A stretch of 26,047 nt of DNA. Origin: JBFGSX01 sp041581335 (GTDB taxonomy: Archaea; Thermoplasmatota; E2; JACPAO01; JAHFTW01). The stretch spans positions 1 through 26,047 of the forward strand of contig JBFIDG010000011.1 in NCBI GenBank assembly GCA_041581335.1. Reading direction: 5' to 3'. The position numbers and the translations under genes are program-made. A model generated the notes under the pieces. That model searched no databases. It saw nothing but the letters and a program-made list of their open reading frames with translations, and was not told the origin of the DNA. Below, in pieces: positions 1-8,736 of the stretch; within the stretch, counting starts at the first letter, position 1, and each line of letters begins with the position of its first letter.

Positions 1-1
1 C

Positions 2-775
2 GGCGCCAGCGAACAATGGGCCAGCAGCCAGCCTTGGATCGATTTCATGAGCGAATCCTACGGCCCCATCGGCAGCCCACCGACCTGGCTCGTCATGGAG
101 AGCAGCACGGCCAAGGCGAACAAGGCCAAGTGGGACGGCGGTGGCATCCCGATCGGCGCATCCGACAACACGCCTGCCCTTGCCCCCATCGACAGCACCG
201 CCGGCCCGCCGTGGGTCGTGGGCGTCGCCGGGGACCACGATGATCAGTGCCGCGAGGAGTCCAGTGGCAACGTCCCGGATTTCACGGCCGATTTCACGCA
301 GAACCTGCCCCTGGACCGCACCATCGACGAATACCGCAGCACCAGTGGCACCAGCTTCTCCACGCCGATGACGGCGGGCGTCTTCAGCGCCGTCCTCTTG
401 CAGGTGCGCCAGGCATGGGGCTGGGAGGGTGGCATCGGCGACGTCCGCGACGACACCAACAAGTCCCACCGCGTCCTGGCGGCCCAATACGATGTCGGCC
501 CGAGCCCCAAGCTGTTCACGAACGCCGACCTGCGTTCCGCGCTGAACCGCACCGCGGTGTACTACTCCACGACCGAATGCACGGGTGGCCTGCCCGTGGC
601 GCCGGCCGCGCCCTGGGTCAGCCAAGGCTGGGGCCACATCGGCCCCGAGATCATCCCGACCACCGTGGAGCACATCCTGGGCGTCAAGCTGGCCGCCGAG
701 AAGCCGGATGAGGCACGCCAGTACATGGAAGGCGTCCATCGGGCCCGCCAAGAGGCCTGGGCCCATCGGGCCTGA
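2..775 (+). CDS. Subtilisin-like serine protease (S8), C-terminal part; 5' end outside window
   Basis: The frame is open from the left edge, so the N-terminus, with the catalytic Asp and His, is missing. The visible part carries the subtilase active-site signature Gly-Thr-Ser-Phe-Ser-Thr-Pro at nt 347-367, with the nucleophile Ser encoded at 353-355. Ahead of it is a stretch (STAGPPWVVGVAGDHDD, then REESSGN) resembling the strand and Ser-Ser-Gly loop that precede the catalytic Ser in this family. An internal ATG at 47 is unlikely to be the start because family-like sequence continues upstream of it. About 115 residues follow the active site, without an obvious membrane anchor. Subtilases of this kind are usually exported; no signal peptide can be checked here. 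The next gene also encodes an exported protein. The family call is firm; the substrate is unknown. Confidence 0.85.
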   Translation, partial: GASEQWASSQPWIDFMSESYGPIGSPPTWLVMESSTAKANKAKWDGGGIPIGASDNTPALAPIDSTAGPPWVVGVAGDHDDQCREESSGNVPDFTADFTQNLPLDRTIDEYRSTSGTSFSTPMTAGVFSAVLLQVRQAWGWEGGIGDVRDDTNKSHRVLAAQYDVGPSPKLFTNADLRSALNRTAVYYSTTECTGGLPVAPAAPWVSQGWGHIGPEIIPTTVEHILGVKLAAEKPDEARQYMEGVHRARQEAWAHRA

Positions 776-876
776 GCGCGCCACGCGGCCGCGCTGAAGC
801 CAGCGCCAGGCCCCCATGTATCGCCTGCGCGCGTCCGGGGTAGATCGCCCCGTTCACATCAACGAGATGTCCAGAA

Positions 877-884
877 CTCTTTTA
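877..884 (+). promoter_or_regulatory. Weak TATA-like box before the 946 gene
   Basis: CTCTTTTA is the most AT-rich stretch in the 170-bp gap 776-945. It would place a transcription start near 907, leaving a leader of about 40 nt that contains an AGGA motif just before ATG 946. Weak by itself; I see nothing else in this gap. Confidence 0.3.
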
Positions 885-945
885 CGGGGGGGTTCCCCTC
901 GAAGGCCGGTCGCAGGGCGCAGGCGCGCCGCAATGCAGGAAAATC

Positions 946-2769
946 ATGTCCGGTCGTCTATTTTGGATCAGTCTCGTCGCCATGTTGGCCTTGCCTTTGG
1001 CCACTGCCCAGAGCGCTCCGGGCGAGGGCTTCGAGTACCGGCTGGAGATCGCTTGCCCCGGCGCCGGCACGTTCTGTCCGGTGACGGCGGTGGATGGTGC
1101 CGACGCCATGGGAGACCCGAGCGTCGCCGTGGACCCGTTCCGGCCGACGAACCTGATCATCGCCAGTCTGCACGGCGGCGGCGACAGTCCGGGGGCCCCC
1201 GGCCCAAAGAGCCGCACCGGACTGGCGTTCACCACATTCACCTCCACCAACGGGGGGGCAAGCTGGAACGACAACCCCTTCTCGCCCCCGACCGCCATCC
1301 GGTCCAATGGCCGCGCCTTCGGCGAGACCCCGGCGTTGACCTTGTCCCCGTACGGGCAGGCCTTCGTGGGGTCCTTGTACTCGGTGCCCCGCGGTTCTGA
1401 CACAGCCAGCGGATTCGACTATGTCCTGGCGGCCCAGAAGTTCCGGACGCTGCAGAGCATCAATGAGAACCAGGGTGGCAGCGGCGACTACAACGCACAG
1501 TTCCTCGGCTCCATGTATCCAGGCAACGCCATCCGCCAGATGTGGTATGTCTTCAATCCACACACGGACAACATGACTGTCGTGTGGACAGAACAGCAGA
1601 CCCCCCATTCACGGCCTGCCTCTGAGACGCTGGCACGGTACGATGACACGCTGGACGGCATGGCCGCGAGGTTGCGGGCCGAAGCGGCACGGCACGACGT
1701 GGTCGGCCCCCTCGCTGCACTGCAACGGATGCAGTCTGAGAACACGACGGCACCGCGCAGTGCCATCGGCGTCGCCTGGACAGACCTCAACCCGTCCACG
1801 AAACTCAGCGTCCAGCCACGGGATGTTGCGATCGCACCTTGCGAGACCAGCACGAACCCGGTCATCAAGGAAGGCATGCTCTACATCGGGTGCAAGGTCG
1901 GGGCGGGGGCGTTCCGCTGGAACCCCGCCGCCAAGGCCGGAGACATCGAGATCTTCCGCATGCACCCCGACGGTGGCGAGCCTGAGTACCTCGGGCCGGC
2001 CCCGGTCACCGGAGGTGCCCCGAAGATGGGCGTGCGCTCCGATGGCCGCGTGGCGCTCGTGAGCGCCGGCGTGGTCGATGGGCAGTTCATGCTCGACGCG
2101 GTCTATGGTGCACTCGACCCGGAGACCGGCATGATCGCCTGGGGCAAGATCCATCACCACGGCGACGAGGTCCGCAAGATCGAAGATTGGGACCCTGTGG
2201 ACGCCAACATCCAAGACCTGACCTACCGCGAGTACTCGGGGGTGCTGCACATCATCCTGAAGCGTGTCCTGGAACGCTCGCCCGACGCGGACCGGCCTGC
2301 TAGCCCCTTCGCACCCACGGTCCACAAGTCGATCATCGCGGTCGACGAGCGCCACGGCTATCTGTACTATCACGACCTGGACATCGGGTCCATCACGAAC
2401 CGGACCCAGGACGCCACGTTGATGCAGCAGTCCGACGCCGTGTTCAATGACATCACTGACGACCTGCTCGAGTTGGCGCCGCAACCCCACCGCCACGGCG
2501 GGCAGTCCCTGGGCGACAACTACCAACGACAGTTCTTCGCCGTGGGCGACTACGGTGTCATCCAGTTCGCTGAGATCGTCGAGGTCACGGATCTGCGAGG
2601 TCCGGGCATCGCCGTCGTCTCTCTGCCTCCTCCCCCCGCACCTGCGCCTGCCCCCGTGGCGGTCAGCAGCACCGCCCTGGCCGGCGCGCTGAGTGGCGCG
2701 GTGGCGACCTCCGTGACCGCGGTCCAACTCAAGAAGAAGGCCGCCGTGCGGGCCAAGAAGAAACGCTGA
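946..2769 (+). CDS. Secreted, C-terminally anchored sialidase-like beta-propeller protein
   Basis: 607 aa. The N-terminus is a clear Sec signal peptide (MSGRLFWISLVAMLALPLAT, then AQSA). The early part has the pattern of BNR/sialidase-type propellers: GDPSVAVDPFRPTNLIIAS followed by a TSTNGGASWND Asp-box-like turn. The C-terminus has a Pro-Ala stalk (residues about 556-570), one hydrophobic helix (about 571-595) and a Lys/Arg-rich tail of 12 residues (KKKAAVRAKKKR). That is the usual layout of an archaeal surface protein held by one helix with the bulk outside. No sialidase catalytic residues can be assigned, so enzymatic activity is not claimed. The ATG has an AGGA motif 7 nt upstream. The LonB homologue starts 7 bp after the stop, so the two may be co-transcribed. 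Confidence 0.7.
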   Translation: MSGRLFWISLVAMLALPLATAQSAPGEGFEYRLEIACPGAGTFCPVTAVDGADAMGDPSVAVDPFRPTNLIIASLHGGGDSPGAPGPKSRTGLAFTTFTSTNGGASWNDNPFSPPTAIRSNGRAFGETPALTLSPYGQAFVGSLYSVPRGSDTASGFDYVLAAQKFRTLQSINENQGGSGDYNAQFLGSMYPGNAIRQMWYVFNPHTDNMTVVWTEQQTPHSRPASETLARYDDTLDGMAARLRAEAARHDVVGPLAALQRMQSENTTAPRSAIGVAWTDLNPSTKLSVQPRDVAIAPCETSTNPVIKEGMLYIGCKVGAGAFRWNPAAKAGDIEIFRMHPDGGEPEYLGPAPVTGGAPKMGVRSDGRVALVSAGVVDGQFMLDAVYGALDPETGMIAWGKIHHHGDEVRKIEDWDPVDANIQDLTYREYSGVLHIILKRVLERSPDADRPASPFAPTVHKSIIAVDERHGYLYYHDLDIGSITNRTQDATLMQQSDAVFNDITDDLLELAPQPHRHGGQSLGDNYQRQFFAVGDYGVIQFAEIVEVTDLRGPGIAVVSLPPPPAPAPAPVAVSSTALAGALSGAVATSVTAVQLKKKAAVRAKKKR

Positions 2770-2776
2770 GGATCCA

Positions 2777-4756
2777 ATGACCACGAAGAAGACCAACCAG
2801 AAGATGCTCAACGACCCGTATGACTGGGTCGCCAAGCAGTCCGGGATCAAGACCACAGAAGCGATCGAGGTCCCGACGCGCCTCATCGACCAGGTCATCG
2901 GCCAAGAACAGGCCGTGGCGGTCGCCGAGAAGGCCGCCGCCCAGAAACGCAACCTGCTCCTCATCGGCGACCCCGGCACGGGCAAGTCCATGATCGCCAA
3001 GGCGCTCAAGGAGATGCTCCCGCCCAACCAGCTCAAGGACATCCTGGCCTACAACAATCCCGGCGATCCCAACAACCCGAAGATCATGCAGGCGGAGCCG
3101 GGCCAGGGCAAGACCATCGTCAAGCGGATGCGTCGCTTGGCCCGTCGCAAGCGCCTGGTCCGAAAGATGGTCGAATGGTCGCTCCTGGCCTCCATCGTGG
3201 GTCTCGGCATCGGGTCCATGATCGTCTTCGAGTTCGAGTCTGCCAGCCTGCTCATCTTCCTCATCGCCGTGATGGCGGCGGCGTTCTTGTTCCAGGTGTT
3301 CCGCCAGGGCAACGATCCGGTGCTGCGGGGCGTCCCGAAGATCTTGGAGGAATACGATCCCAAGGCGGCCAACCACACGCGCTACATCGACGCCACGGGC
3401 GCCCACGCCGGCGCCCTGCTGGGGGACGTGCTGCACGACCCGTTCCAGTCCGGTGGCCTGGAGACACCGACGCACCAACGCGTCGAGATCGGCGCCATCC
3501 ACAAGGCGCACAAGGGCATCCTGTTCATCGATGAGATCAACGTCCTGCGGCTGGACAGTCAGCAGGCACTCCTGACCGCCATGCAGGACGGGGCCTACTC
3601 CATCGTCGGGCAGTCCGAGATGAGCAGTGGTGCCATGGTCAAGACAGACCCGGTCCCCTGTGACTTCATCCTCGTCGCGGCCGGCAACCTGGACGCCGTC
3701 GCGCCCCCGGACGGGGCGCACACCGGGATGCACCCTGCCCTGCGCAGCCGTATCCGTGGCTACGGTTACGAGGTGTTCGTCAACGACACCATGCCCGACT
3801 CCCACGAGAACCGGCTCAAGATGTGCCGCTTCGTGGCCCAGGAGGTCAAGAACGACGGTCGCATCTCCGCTTTCGATGGCGAAGCCCTGGCCGAGATCAT
3901 CCTCGAAGGGCAGCGCCGCAGCGGTCGCCGCGGCAAGCTGACCCTGCGCCTGCGTGAACTGGGTGGCCTGGTCCGCACGGCGGGCGACGTCGCCCACGCC
4001 CGGGGACACGACGTCGTCACCGGCGAAGATGTCCGCGAAGCCAAGCGCCTGAGCCGCAGCCTCGAACAGCAGATCGCCGAGCAGGAGCTCGAGGAGCGCC
4101 GCAACCAAGAGGTCGTGACCGTCAGCGGGTCTTTGGTCGGCATCATCGCCGGCACGGGCCTGGTCGGCACCGGCGAGGTCGGCGAGCCCGCCGGTCTCGT
4201 GGTCCCCATCTCCTCGGCGGTGACCTCCCCGCTCAGTCGCGGCGGCGGCGCCATGGCCTTCGGAGGCGGCATCGATGAGAGCGCCCGGAGCCAGACGGAG
4301 ATCGTCAGCGCCCTGCTGAAGCGGGTCGCCGGCGCCGAGGTCTCGAACCGTGATGTGCATGTGCAGAGCGTCATCGCCCAGCACGGTGTCGAGGCCAATG
4401 CCAGCGGCCTCGCCATGGCCGTGAGCGCCTTGTCTGCGCTGGAGAACGTCCCGGTCCGCCAGGACACCGTCCTCATCGGTGCGCTCACCGTGACCGGCCA
4501 GATCCGGGCGGTCAAGGGCATCACGCAGATGATCGAGACCGCCGTGGACGCCGGCTACGACCGCGTCATCGTGCCCGCCGCGAGCGAGGATGACATCCTG
4601 CTCAACTCGGTGTACAAGTCGCGCGTCGAACTGGTGCCCATGACCGACCTCCACCAGGTCGTCGAAGACACCATGACCGGCACGGGCAAGAAGCGCGTCA
4701 TCAGCACCCTCAAGGCTGTCGAGACCGTCAAGGTCGCGACCAAGGCGAGGCGCTGA
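2777..4756 (+). CDS. Archaeal membrane LonB homologue lacking the Ser-Lys protease dyad
   Basis: 659 aa, full length for archaeal LonB. The AAA+ domain begins with a typical LonB segment (VPTRLIDQVIGQEQAV, residues 32-47). It has Walker A GDPGTGKS at 65-71 and Walker B ILFIDE at 248-253, and the family's two membrane helices (about 134-152 and 157-175) are inserted between them. The LonB-specific stretches DATGAHAGALLGDVLHDPFQ and MHPALRSRIRGYGYEV are intact. The C-terminal domain aligns without gaps to Lon protease domains, but the position of the catalytic Ser (E. coli S679) is Ala542, in VEANASGLAM, and that of the catalytic Lys (K722) is Met585, in GITQMIETA. The spacing of 43 residues matches the family. 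Both codons are clear in the DNA (gcc at 4400, atg at 4529). I infer an ATP-driven membrane unfoldase, adaptor or chaperone rather than a protease. Ser543 lies one residue after the normal position but has no Lys partner. A GAGG motif lies 8 nt before the ATG. Confidence 0.93.
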   Translation: MTTKKTNQKMLNDPYDWVAKQSGIKTTEAIEVPTRLIDQVIGQEQAVAVAEKAAAQKRNLLLIGDPGTGKSMIAKALKEMLPPNQLKDILAYNNPGDPNNPKIMQAEPGQGKTIVKRMRRLARRKRLVRKMVEWSLLASIVGLGIGSMIVFEFESASLLIFLIAVMAAAFLFQVFRQGNDPVLRGVPKILEEYDPKAANHTRYIDATGAHAGALLGDVLHDPFQSGGLETPTHQRVEIGAIHKAHKGILFIDEINVLRLDSQQALLTAMQDGAYSIVGQSEMSSGAMVKTDPVPCDFILVAAGNLDAVAPPDGAHTGMHPALRSRIRGYGYEVFVNDTMPDSHENRLKMCRFVAQEVKNDGRISAFDGEALAEIILEGQRRSGRRGKLTLRLRELGGLVRTAGDVAHARGHDVVTGEDVREAKRLSRSLEQQIAEQELEERRNQEVVTVSGSLVGIIAGTGLVGTGEVGEPAGLVVPISSAVTSPLSRGGGAMAFGGGIDESARSQTEIVSALLKRVAGAEVSNRDVHVQSVIAQHGVEANASGLAMAVSALSALENVPVRQDTVLIGALTVTGQIRAVKGITQMIETAVDAGYDRVIVPAASEDDILLNSVYKSRVELVPMTDLHQVVEDTMTGTGKKRVISTLKAVETVKVATKARR

Positions 4757-4758
4757 AC

Positions 4759-6849
4759 ATGCGGCTGGTCGTCGTTGCCTTGCTGGTGGTCCCGGTCCTT
4801 GCTGGGTGCCTTCAGCCCTACAATGATTACCACCAGTTCGACATCGACGACCAGTACCAGAACCCTGCCGTCTACCCTGGGGCCTACCGCATGGGCGGCG
4901 GCGGCTCGATGGTGCTGCAAGCAGGCGCGCTCGAGCCGTTGCCCTTGCCCGAGATCGTCCGTCTCAAGTCAGACCTGCCCGCCTATTTCGGGCCATTGTC
5001 GGAACGGGACGATGCCGAAGTGGACATCGTCATGGCGATCTGGCGCCCCAACACCACGGCGCCGGTCCCCGTCGTCGTGGATGCCGGGCCGTACTACGAG
5101 ATCGATGAGCACTGCCGGTTCAACGGCCAAGAGCCCTGCTCGCAGTTCGACGATGACACGATAGATTGGCCCGGCCAGAGCACGCCTGCCAATCGCATGA
5201 ACCTGATCTCACACGGCTATGCGGTCGTGCAGCTCGCCGTCCGGGGCACCGGCACCGCCGGCGGCTGCATGGACCTGCTCGGCCCCAGCGAGGCACATGA
5301 CCTGGACCAGGCGACCACCTGGCTCGGCACGCAGCCCTGGAGCAGCGGCAAGGTCGCCATGATGGGGGTCTCCTATGATGGCTCTACGCCGTGGATCGTC
5401 GCAGGCATGGGCAACCCCCACCTGAAGGCCATCGTGCCGATCTCGGGCCTGCCTGACATCTACGACCTGATGTTCCACAACGGCACCCCGGAGGTCCGCG
5501 GGCCGATCATGCACAACCAGGTCTACTATGGCTTCGGGCTTGACGACGAGTTCCCGCAGCGCCCGGCCGACTGGCCCGAGCCTGCCCCCTGGGTCCCTAG
5601 CCCTGGCGTCGGCCAGGCCAACGGCCGCACCCGCGAGCAGGACATGCAACACGTGGCCTGCCCGGAGATCGTCGAAGGGTCTGCATTGGGGGCGTTCACC
5701 ACGGCGACCGGCCAGCGCGGCGGCGAGTTCAGTAGCTACTGGACCGAACGCGACTGGCGCCAGCGCGTCATCGACAACTACGACGGCGGCATCTTCCTCG
5801 TGCACGGCCTGCAGGACTGGAACGTGGACCCCCACGCGGCCATCCCCTTCAACCAGCACCTGCGCGACGCCGGCTTCGACATGCTCGAGTGGTACGGCCA
5901 ATGGGCCCATGCACGGCCTGACAGCAACTGCATCCCGGCAGCGCCGGACTGGGTCGCGCTGCCGTGCAGGCTTGACTTCGGTGAGACCCTGTTCCGCTTC
6001 TTCGAACGCCACCTCAAAGGCAACATGACCGTGCAGCTCCCGCCGCCTATCCAGGTGCAGGACAACATCGGCTTCTGGCGCAGCGCCGACTCGTACCCGC
6101 CCCGCGACGCCACGTGGACCGAACTCAAGCTCAGTATCGATGAGCGCCTCGTCCCCTCGGGGGCCAAGGGCGGATCCGTCGACCTGGATCCCCCCGTCGC
6201 CGGCGGACCGGGCAAGTACGTCCGCTTCGCCACCGAGCCGCTCGAGAAGGATCTTCACATGTCTGGTCTGCCCCAGATCAAGTTGCCCTTCGAGGTGCGT
6301 GGCCAGGGCGGCCAGATCGGCGTCTGGATGTTCGACGAAGATCCCCGCGGACTCGTCCGCGCCCCGGCCGTCTTCGAAGACCAAGACACTCGTGAATGGC
6401 TGCCGCACAACCTGCTGCCCCATCTGGGGGTGCCTGTCATCGGGCATGCCCAGCTCAACCTGCGCTTCTATGCAGGCGGCGAGGAACCCCGGCCGTTGGT
6501 GCCGGGCCAGGTCTACGAGGCCCAGGTCGAACTGGAGCCGCTGGAGGTCCGCATCCCAGCAGGCAACCGCCTTGTCTTGTGGGTCTTCCAGTACCAGACC
6601 GCCGACCACCTGGCCACGCCCACGCAGGCACCGGTGACGATCCATCTAGGGGACGACGCCCGTCTGCGCATGCCCGTCATGGATGTCGACACCCGCACGG
6701 TCTTCCCCGTGCCCGGCGCCCACTTCCTCAACCACACCTACGTCCCGCAGATGTACGTCGCGTATCCCAACGTCCCCGGCCAGGTCCCGGCACCCGTCGT
6801 GGCTGCGCCGACGAAGGCGCTGCCCCCTCGCCAAGGGGTCGTGCTGTGA
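4759..6849 (+). CDS. CocE/NonD (S15, X-Pro dipeptidyl-peptidase-like) hydrolase, lipoprotein
   Basis: 696 aa. The N-terminus is a lipoprotein signal peptide ending in the lipobox LAGC, with Cys17 the predicted lipidation site, so the enzyme is probably tethered outside the membrane. The alpha/beta-hydrolase core matches the S15/CocE family. It has an RGTGTAGGCMDL segment (162-173), nucleophile Ser205 in GVSYDGS, a probable catalytic Asp353 in HGLQDWNVDP and a probable catalytic His384 in QWAHARP. A C-terminal jelly-roll-like domain follows. Family members cleave Xaa-Pro dipeptides or hydrolyse esters such as cocaine or acylated antibiotics; the substrate cannot be told here. It starts 2 nt after the LonB stop, with a GAGG motif inside the LonB end, so translational coupling is likely. 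Its place after a membrane AAA+ protein suggests a role in peptide processing at the envelope; that is inference. Confidence 0.85.
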   Translation: MRLVVVALLVVPVLAGCLQPYNDYHQFDIDDQYQNPAVYPGAYRMGGGGSMVLQAGALEPLPLPEIVRLKSDLPAYFGPLSERDDAEVDIVMAIWRPNTTAPVPVVVDAGPYYEIDEHCRFNGQEPCSQFDDDTIDWPGQSTPANRMNLISHGYAVVQLAVRGTGTAGGCMDLLGPSEAHDLDQATTWLGTQPWSSGKVAMMGVSYDGSTPWIVAGMGNPHLKAIVPISGLPDIYDLMFHNGTPEVRGPIMHNQVYYGFGLDDEFPQRPADWPEPAPWVPSPGVGQANGRTREQDMQHVACPEIVEGSALGAFTTATGQRGGEFSSYWTERDWRQRVIDNYDGGIFLVHGLQDWNVDPHAAIPFNQHLRDAGFDMLEWYGQWAHARPDSNCIPAAPDWVALPCRLDFGETLFRFFERHLKGNMTVQLPPPIQVQDNIGFWRSADSYPPRDATWTELKLSIDERLVPSGAKGGSVDLDPPVAGGPGKYVRFATEPLEKDLHMSGLPQIKLPFEVRGQGGQIGVWMFDEDPRGLVRAPAVFEDQDTREWLPHNLLPHLGVPVIGHAQLNLRFYAGGEEPRPLVPGQVYEAQVELEPLEVRIPAGNRLVLWVFQYQTADHLATPTQAPVTIHLGDDARLRMPVMDVDTRTVFPVPGAHFLNHTYVPQMYVAYPNVPGQVPAPVVAAPTKALPPRQGVVL

Positions 6850-7448
6850 GGAAGGATGAACGAACAGGCCTCGGCCTTCTCCTGGCCTTGGTGGTCGTCG
6901 CCTTGATCGGCGTCGGCTACACCATGCCTTGGTGGAGTTTCGAGGAATCCACGGGCCGGCAGAACGCGCCCAACGGGCCGGTCGAAGAACGCGCCGTCGA
7001 GCGCGCCGACGTCGACTTCTACGCCGACCGCTGGGAAGGCGACCTGGAGCCGACCGAGGCGCTCAGCGCGACCGGTGCCATGCAGACCATCCGCGTCGCC
7101 TCCTACACTGCCGTCGGTGCCATGGGGCTCTACCTTCTTGGGCAGATCCCCGGGGTCTCCCGCATCATCACGCGGTCCTGGTGCATGCTCGCCGGGACCG
7201 TCGCTTTCGCCGCCGTCCTCGTGGCGCTCTACAGCGGCTGGACGGAGTTGCCCATGAGCATGGCCGCCAAGGGCGTCGACGGTCCGTTCACCTCCCTCTT
7301 GCTCGAGAACGGCTACATCCGAACCAACCTGAACACGGGTTGGGTGGCCGCGGCGTTCGCCGCCGTCGCCGCCCTCGGGACGGTCATGGCGGCCTACGGA
7401 GCCGGCGACGCCGACCCCCGCGTCATCGAGGAGTACAGCGCCGCATGA
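6846..7448 (+). CDS. Predicted four-helix membrane protein
   Basis: 200 aa starting at a GTG that overlaps the previous stop by four bases (GTGA). An AAGGGG motif lies about 10 nt upstream. The same frame is open for 450 nt further upstream, but that part is the Arg/Pro-rich shadow of the hydrolase gene, so the GTG is preferred. Four hydrophobic segments are visible, at about residues 9-27, 83-101, 111-131 and 165-185. A hydrophilic, acidic loop of about 50 residues lies between the first two. I recognise no family. It is sandwiched between coupled envelope genes, so it is probably a partner of one of them. Confidence 0.75.
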   Translation: MRKDERTGLGLLLALVVVALIGVGYTMPWWSFEESTGRQNAPNGPVEERAVERADVDFYADRWEGDLEPTEALSATGAMQTIRVASYTAVGAMGLYLLGQIPGVSRIITRSWCMLAGTVAFAAVLVALYSGWTELPMSMAAKGVDGPFTSLLLENGYIRTNLNTGWVAAAFAAVAALGTVMAAYGAGDADPRVIEEYSAA

Positions 7449-8692
7449 AGCCCTCTCTACGCAACCCGGCCATGGCCTTGGCGCTGCTTGCCTGCATCAT
7501 GGTGAGCGGCGTCGCCAGCGCGCAGGATGCCGCCGACTTCGAGATCGAGGACATCGTGTACTACTTCGCAGCGGGGTCGCACACCAGCGGCCACCTCACC
7601 GTCGGACAGGACCCGAGCGGCCAGAACCAGACGGCGTTCAACGGCTGCGCCCACATGATCCTGCGCGACAAGCCGGAGGAGAACGACGTTGGGCGCATGC
7701 AGGTCATCGGGCGCCTGGGCCACCAGTATTTCAATTTCGATTTCAACAGCTTCCAAGGGCACCTGCCGGACATGGATGGCGGGCTTGCCCAGGACATCTT
7801 CGTGGACGGAAGCCGTCTCCACCCAGGTGCCATCCAGCACCCCGCCGTCTTCGCGGGCATGGCCGGGTGGGGCACGGGTGGCCTCTACATGGACACGTTG
7901 CCGTTCCCCGACCCGGTCACCGGAAGCCAAGAACTCCAGGCCTCCATGTTCGTCACGCCCAACGGCTTCCGCGACAACGAGACCGGTGCGATCTACAACA
8001 AGGAGGGCGGCATCTGGTCGCCGGGGGATGTCGGCAAGATCGGCCACAACGATTGGGAGATCCACCTACGCATCGAGAGCCCGCCAGAGATCCGCCAGCC
8101 CGACGCGGTGTTCAACTACCAACGGCCCGGCGACGCGGTCGGCTACTTCACGCCGTCCGAAGCGTACTCGGAGCGCTTCGTCTTCGACAACGTCCGCTTC
8201 GGGGGTACTGCGACCATCAAGGTGGTCGCAGAAGCCTTGGCAGGTGCGGGCGAGAACAGCCTCACGTTCACGTTCCGCGACCAGACCGGCTTGGTGCTCG
8301 ACGAGCACACGCTCGCTCCGTCGGTCCTCGGCGACGACAGCTACACGGCCGAGGTCCCTCTGACGAGCTTCGGGAACTACTCGCTGGTGGTCGCCGGCGA
8401 GGTCCGCCTCAGCAAGTACGACTTCACACTCACCCAGCACACGCCCGACGTCTTCGACCTGGGTCTCTGGTGGGACAACGTCACGTTCGCCCGCGCCTCG
8501 ACCCAGACCCTATGGGACTGCCAAGATGCGGTCGGTGCGCCTGAGGAGCTCGCCGACGTGGTCGTGGCCCGCATCGAGCCGCCGCCGTTCGATTGGGTCC
8601 CCATCGGCTTCGGCATGGCCGCAGTCGTCGTCGGGGTCGTCCTGACCGGCAAGCTCGTGCACATGTCCTGGATCCAGTTCCGGCGGCACTGA
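7445..8692 (+). CDS. Secreted protein with C-terminal membrane anchor, unknown function
   Basis: 415 aa. The ATG overlaps the upstream stop (ATGA), with GAGGAG about 13 nt before it. An Ala-rich signal peptide ends in GVASA, giving likely cleavage before Gln-Asp. One hydrophobic helix near the C-terminus (about 385-405) is followed by a short basic end (QFRRH), so most of the protein should be outside. The body is rich in Asp, Asn, Gly and aromatic residues, as in beta-sandwich surface proteins. It includes a stretch (SLTFTFRDQTGLVLDEHTL, then TSFGNYSLVV) that looks like an immunoglobulin-like strand pattern. I do not recognise the family. It is the last gene of the run that starts at 946 or 2777. 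Confidence 0.75.
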   Translation: MKPSLRNPAMALALLACIMVSGVASAQDAADFEIEDIVYYFAAGSHTSGHLTVGQDPSGQNQTAFNGCAHMILRDKPEENDVGRMQVIGRLGHQYFNFDFNSFQGHLPDMDGGLAQDIFVDGSRLHPGAIQHPAVFAGMAGWGTGGLYMDTLPFPDPVTGSQELQASMFVTPNGFRDNETGAIYNKEGGIWSPGDVGKIGHNDWEIHLRIESPPEIRQPDAVFNYQRPGDAVGYFTPSEAYSERFVFDNVRFGGTATIKVVAEALAGAGENSLTFTFRDQTGLVLDEHTLAPSVLGDDSYTAEVPLTSFGNYSLVVAGEVRLSKYDFTLTQHTPDVFDLGLWWDNVTFARASTQTLWDCQDAVGAPEELADVVVARIEPPPFDWVPIGFGMAAVVVGVVLTGKLVHMSWIQFRRH

Positions 8693-8736
8693 GCGCGCTC
8701 TGGCCGCGACCGGCGGTCCGCTCTCCTATCGTTGGC

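Noticed and set aside
2729..4654. Long open frame (641 codons) antisense to the LonB gene
   Set aside because: The + strand carries conserved AAA+ and Lon motifs; the antisense protein is low-complexity Asp/Gly/Val/His-rich, as expected from GC-rich codon bias.
5209..6645. Open frame of 478 codons antisense to the hydrolase lipoprotein
   Set aside because: The sense strand has a clear lipobox and catalytic triad; the antisense product has no motif.
6396..6845. Upstream in-frame extension of the 4-TM protein
   Set aside because: Arg/Pro-rich shadow sequence inside the hydrolase gene; the GTG at 6846 has coupling and begins the membrane protein.
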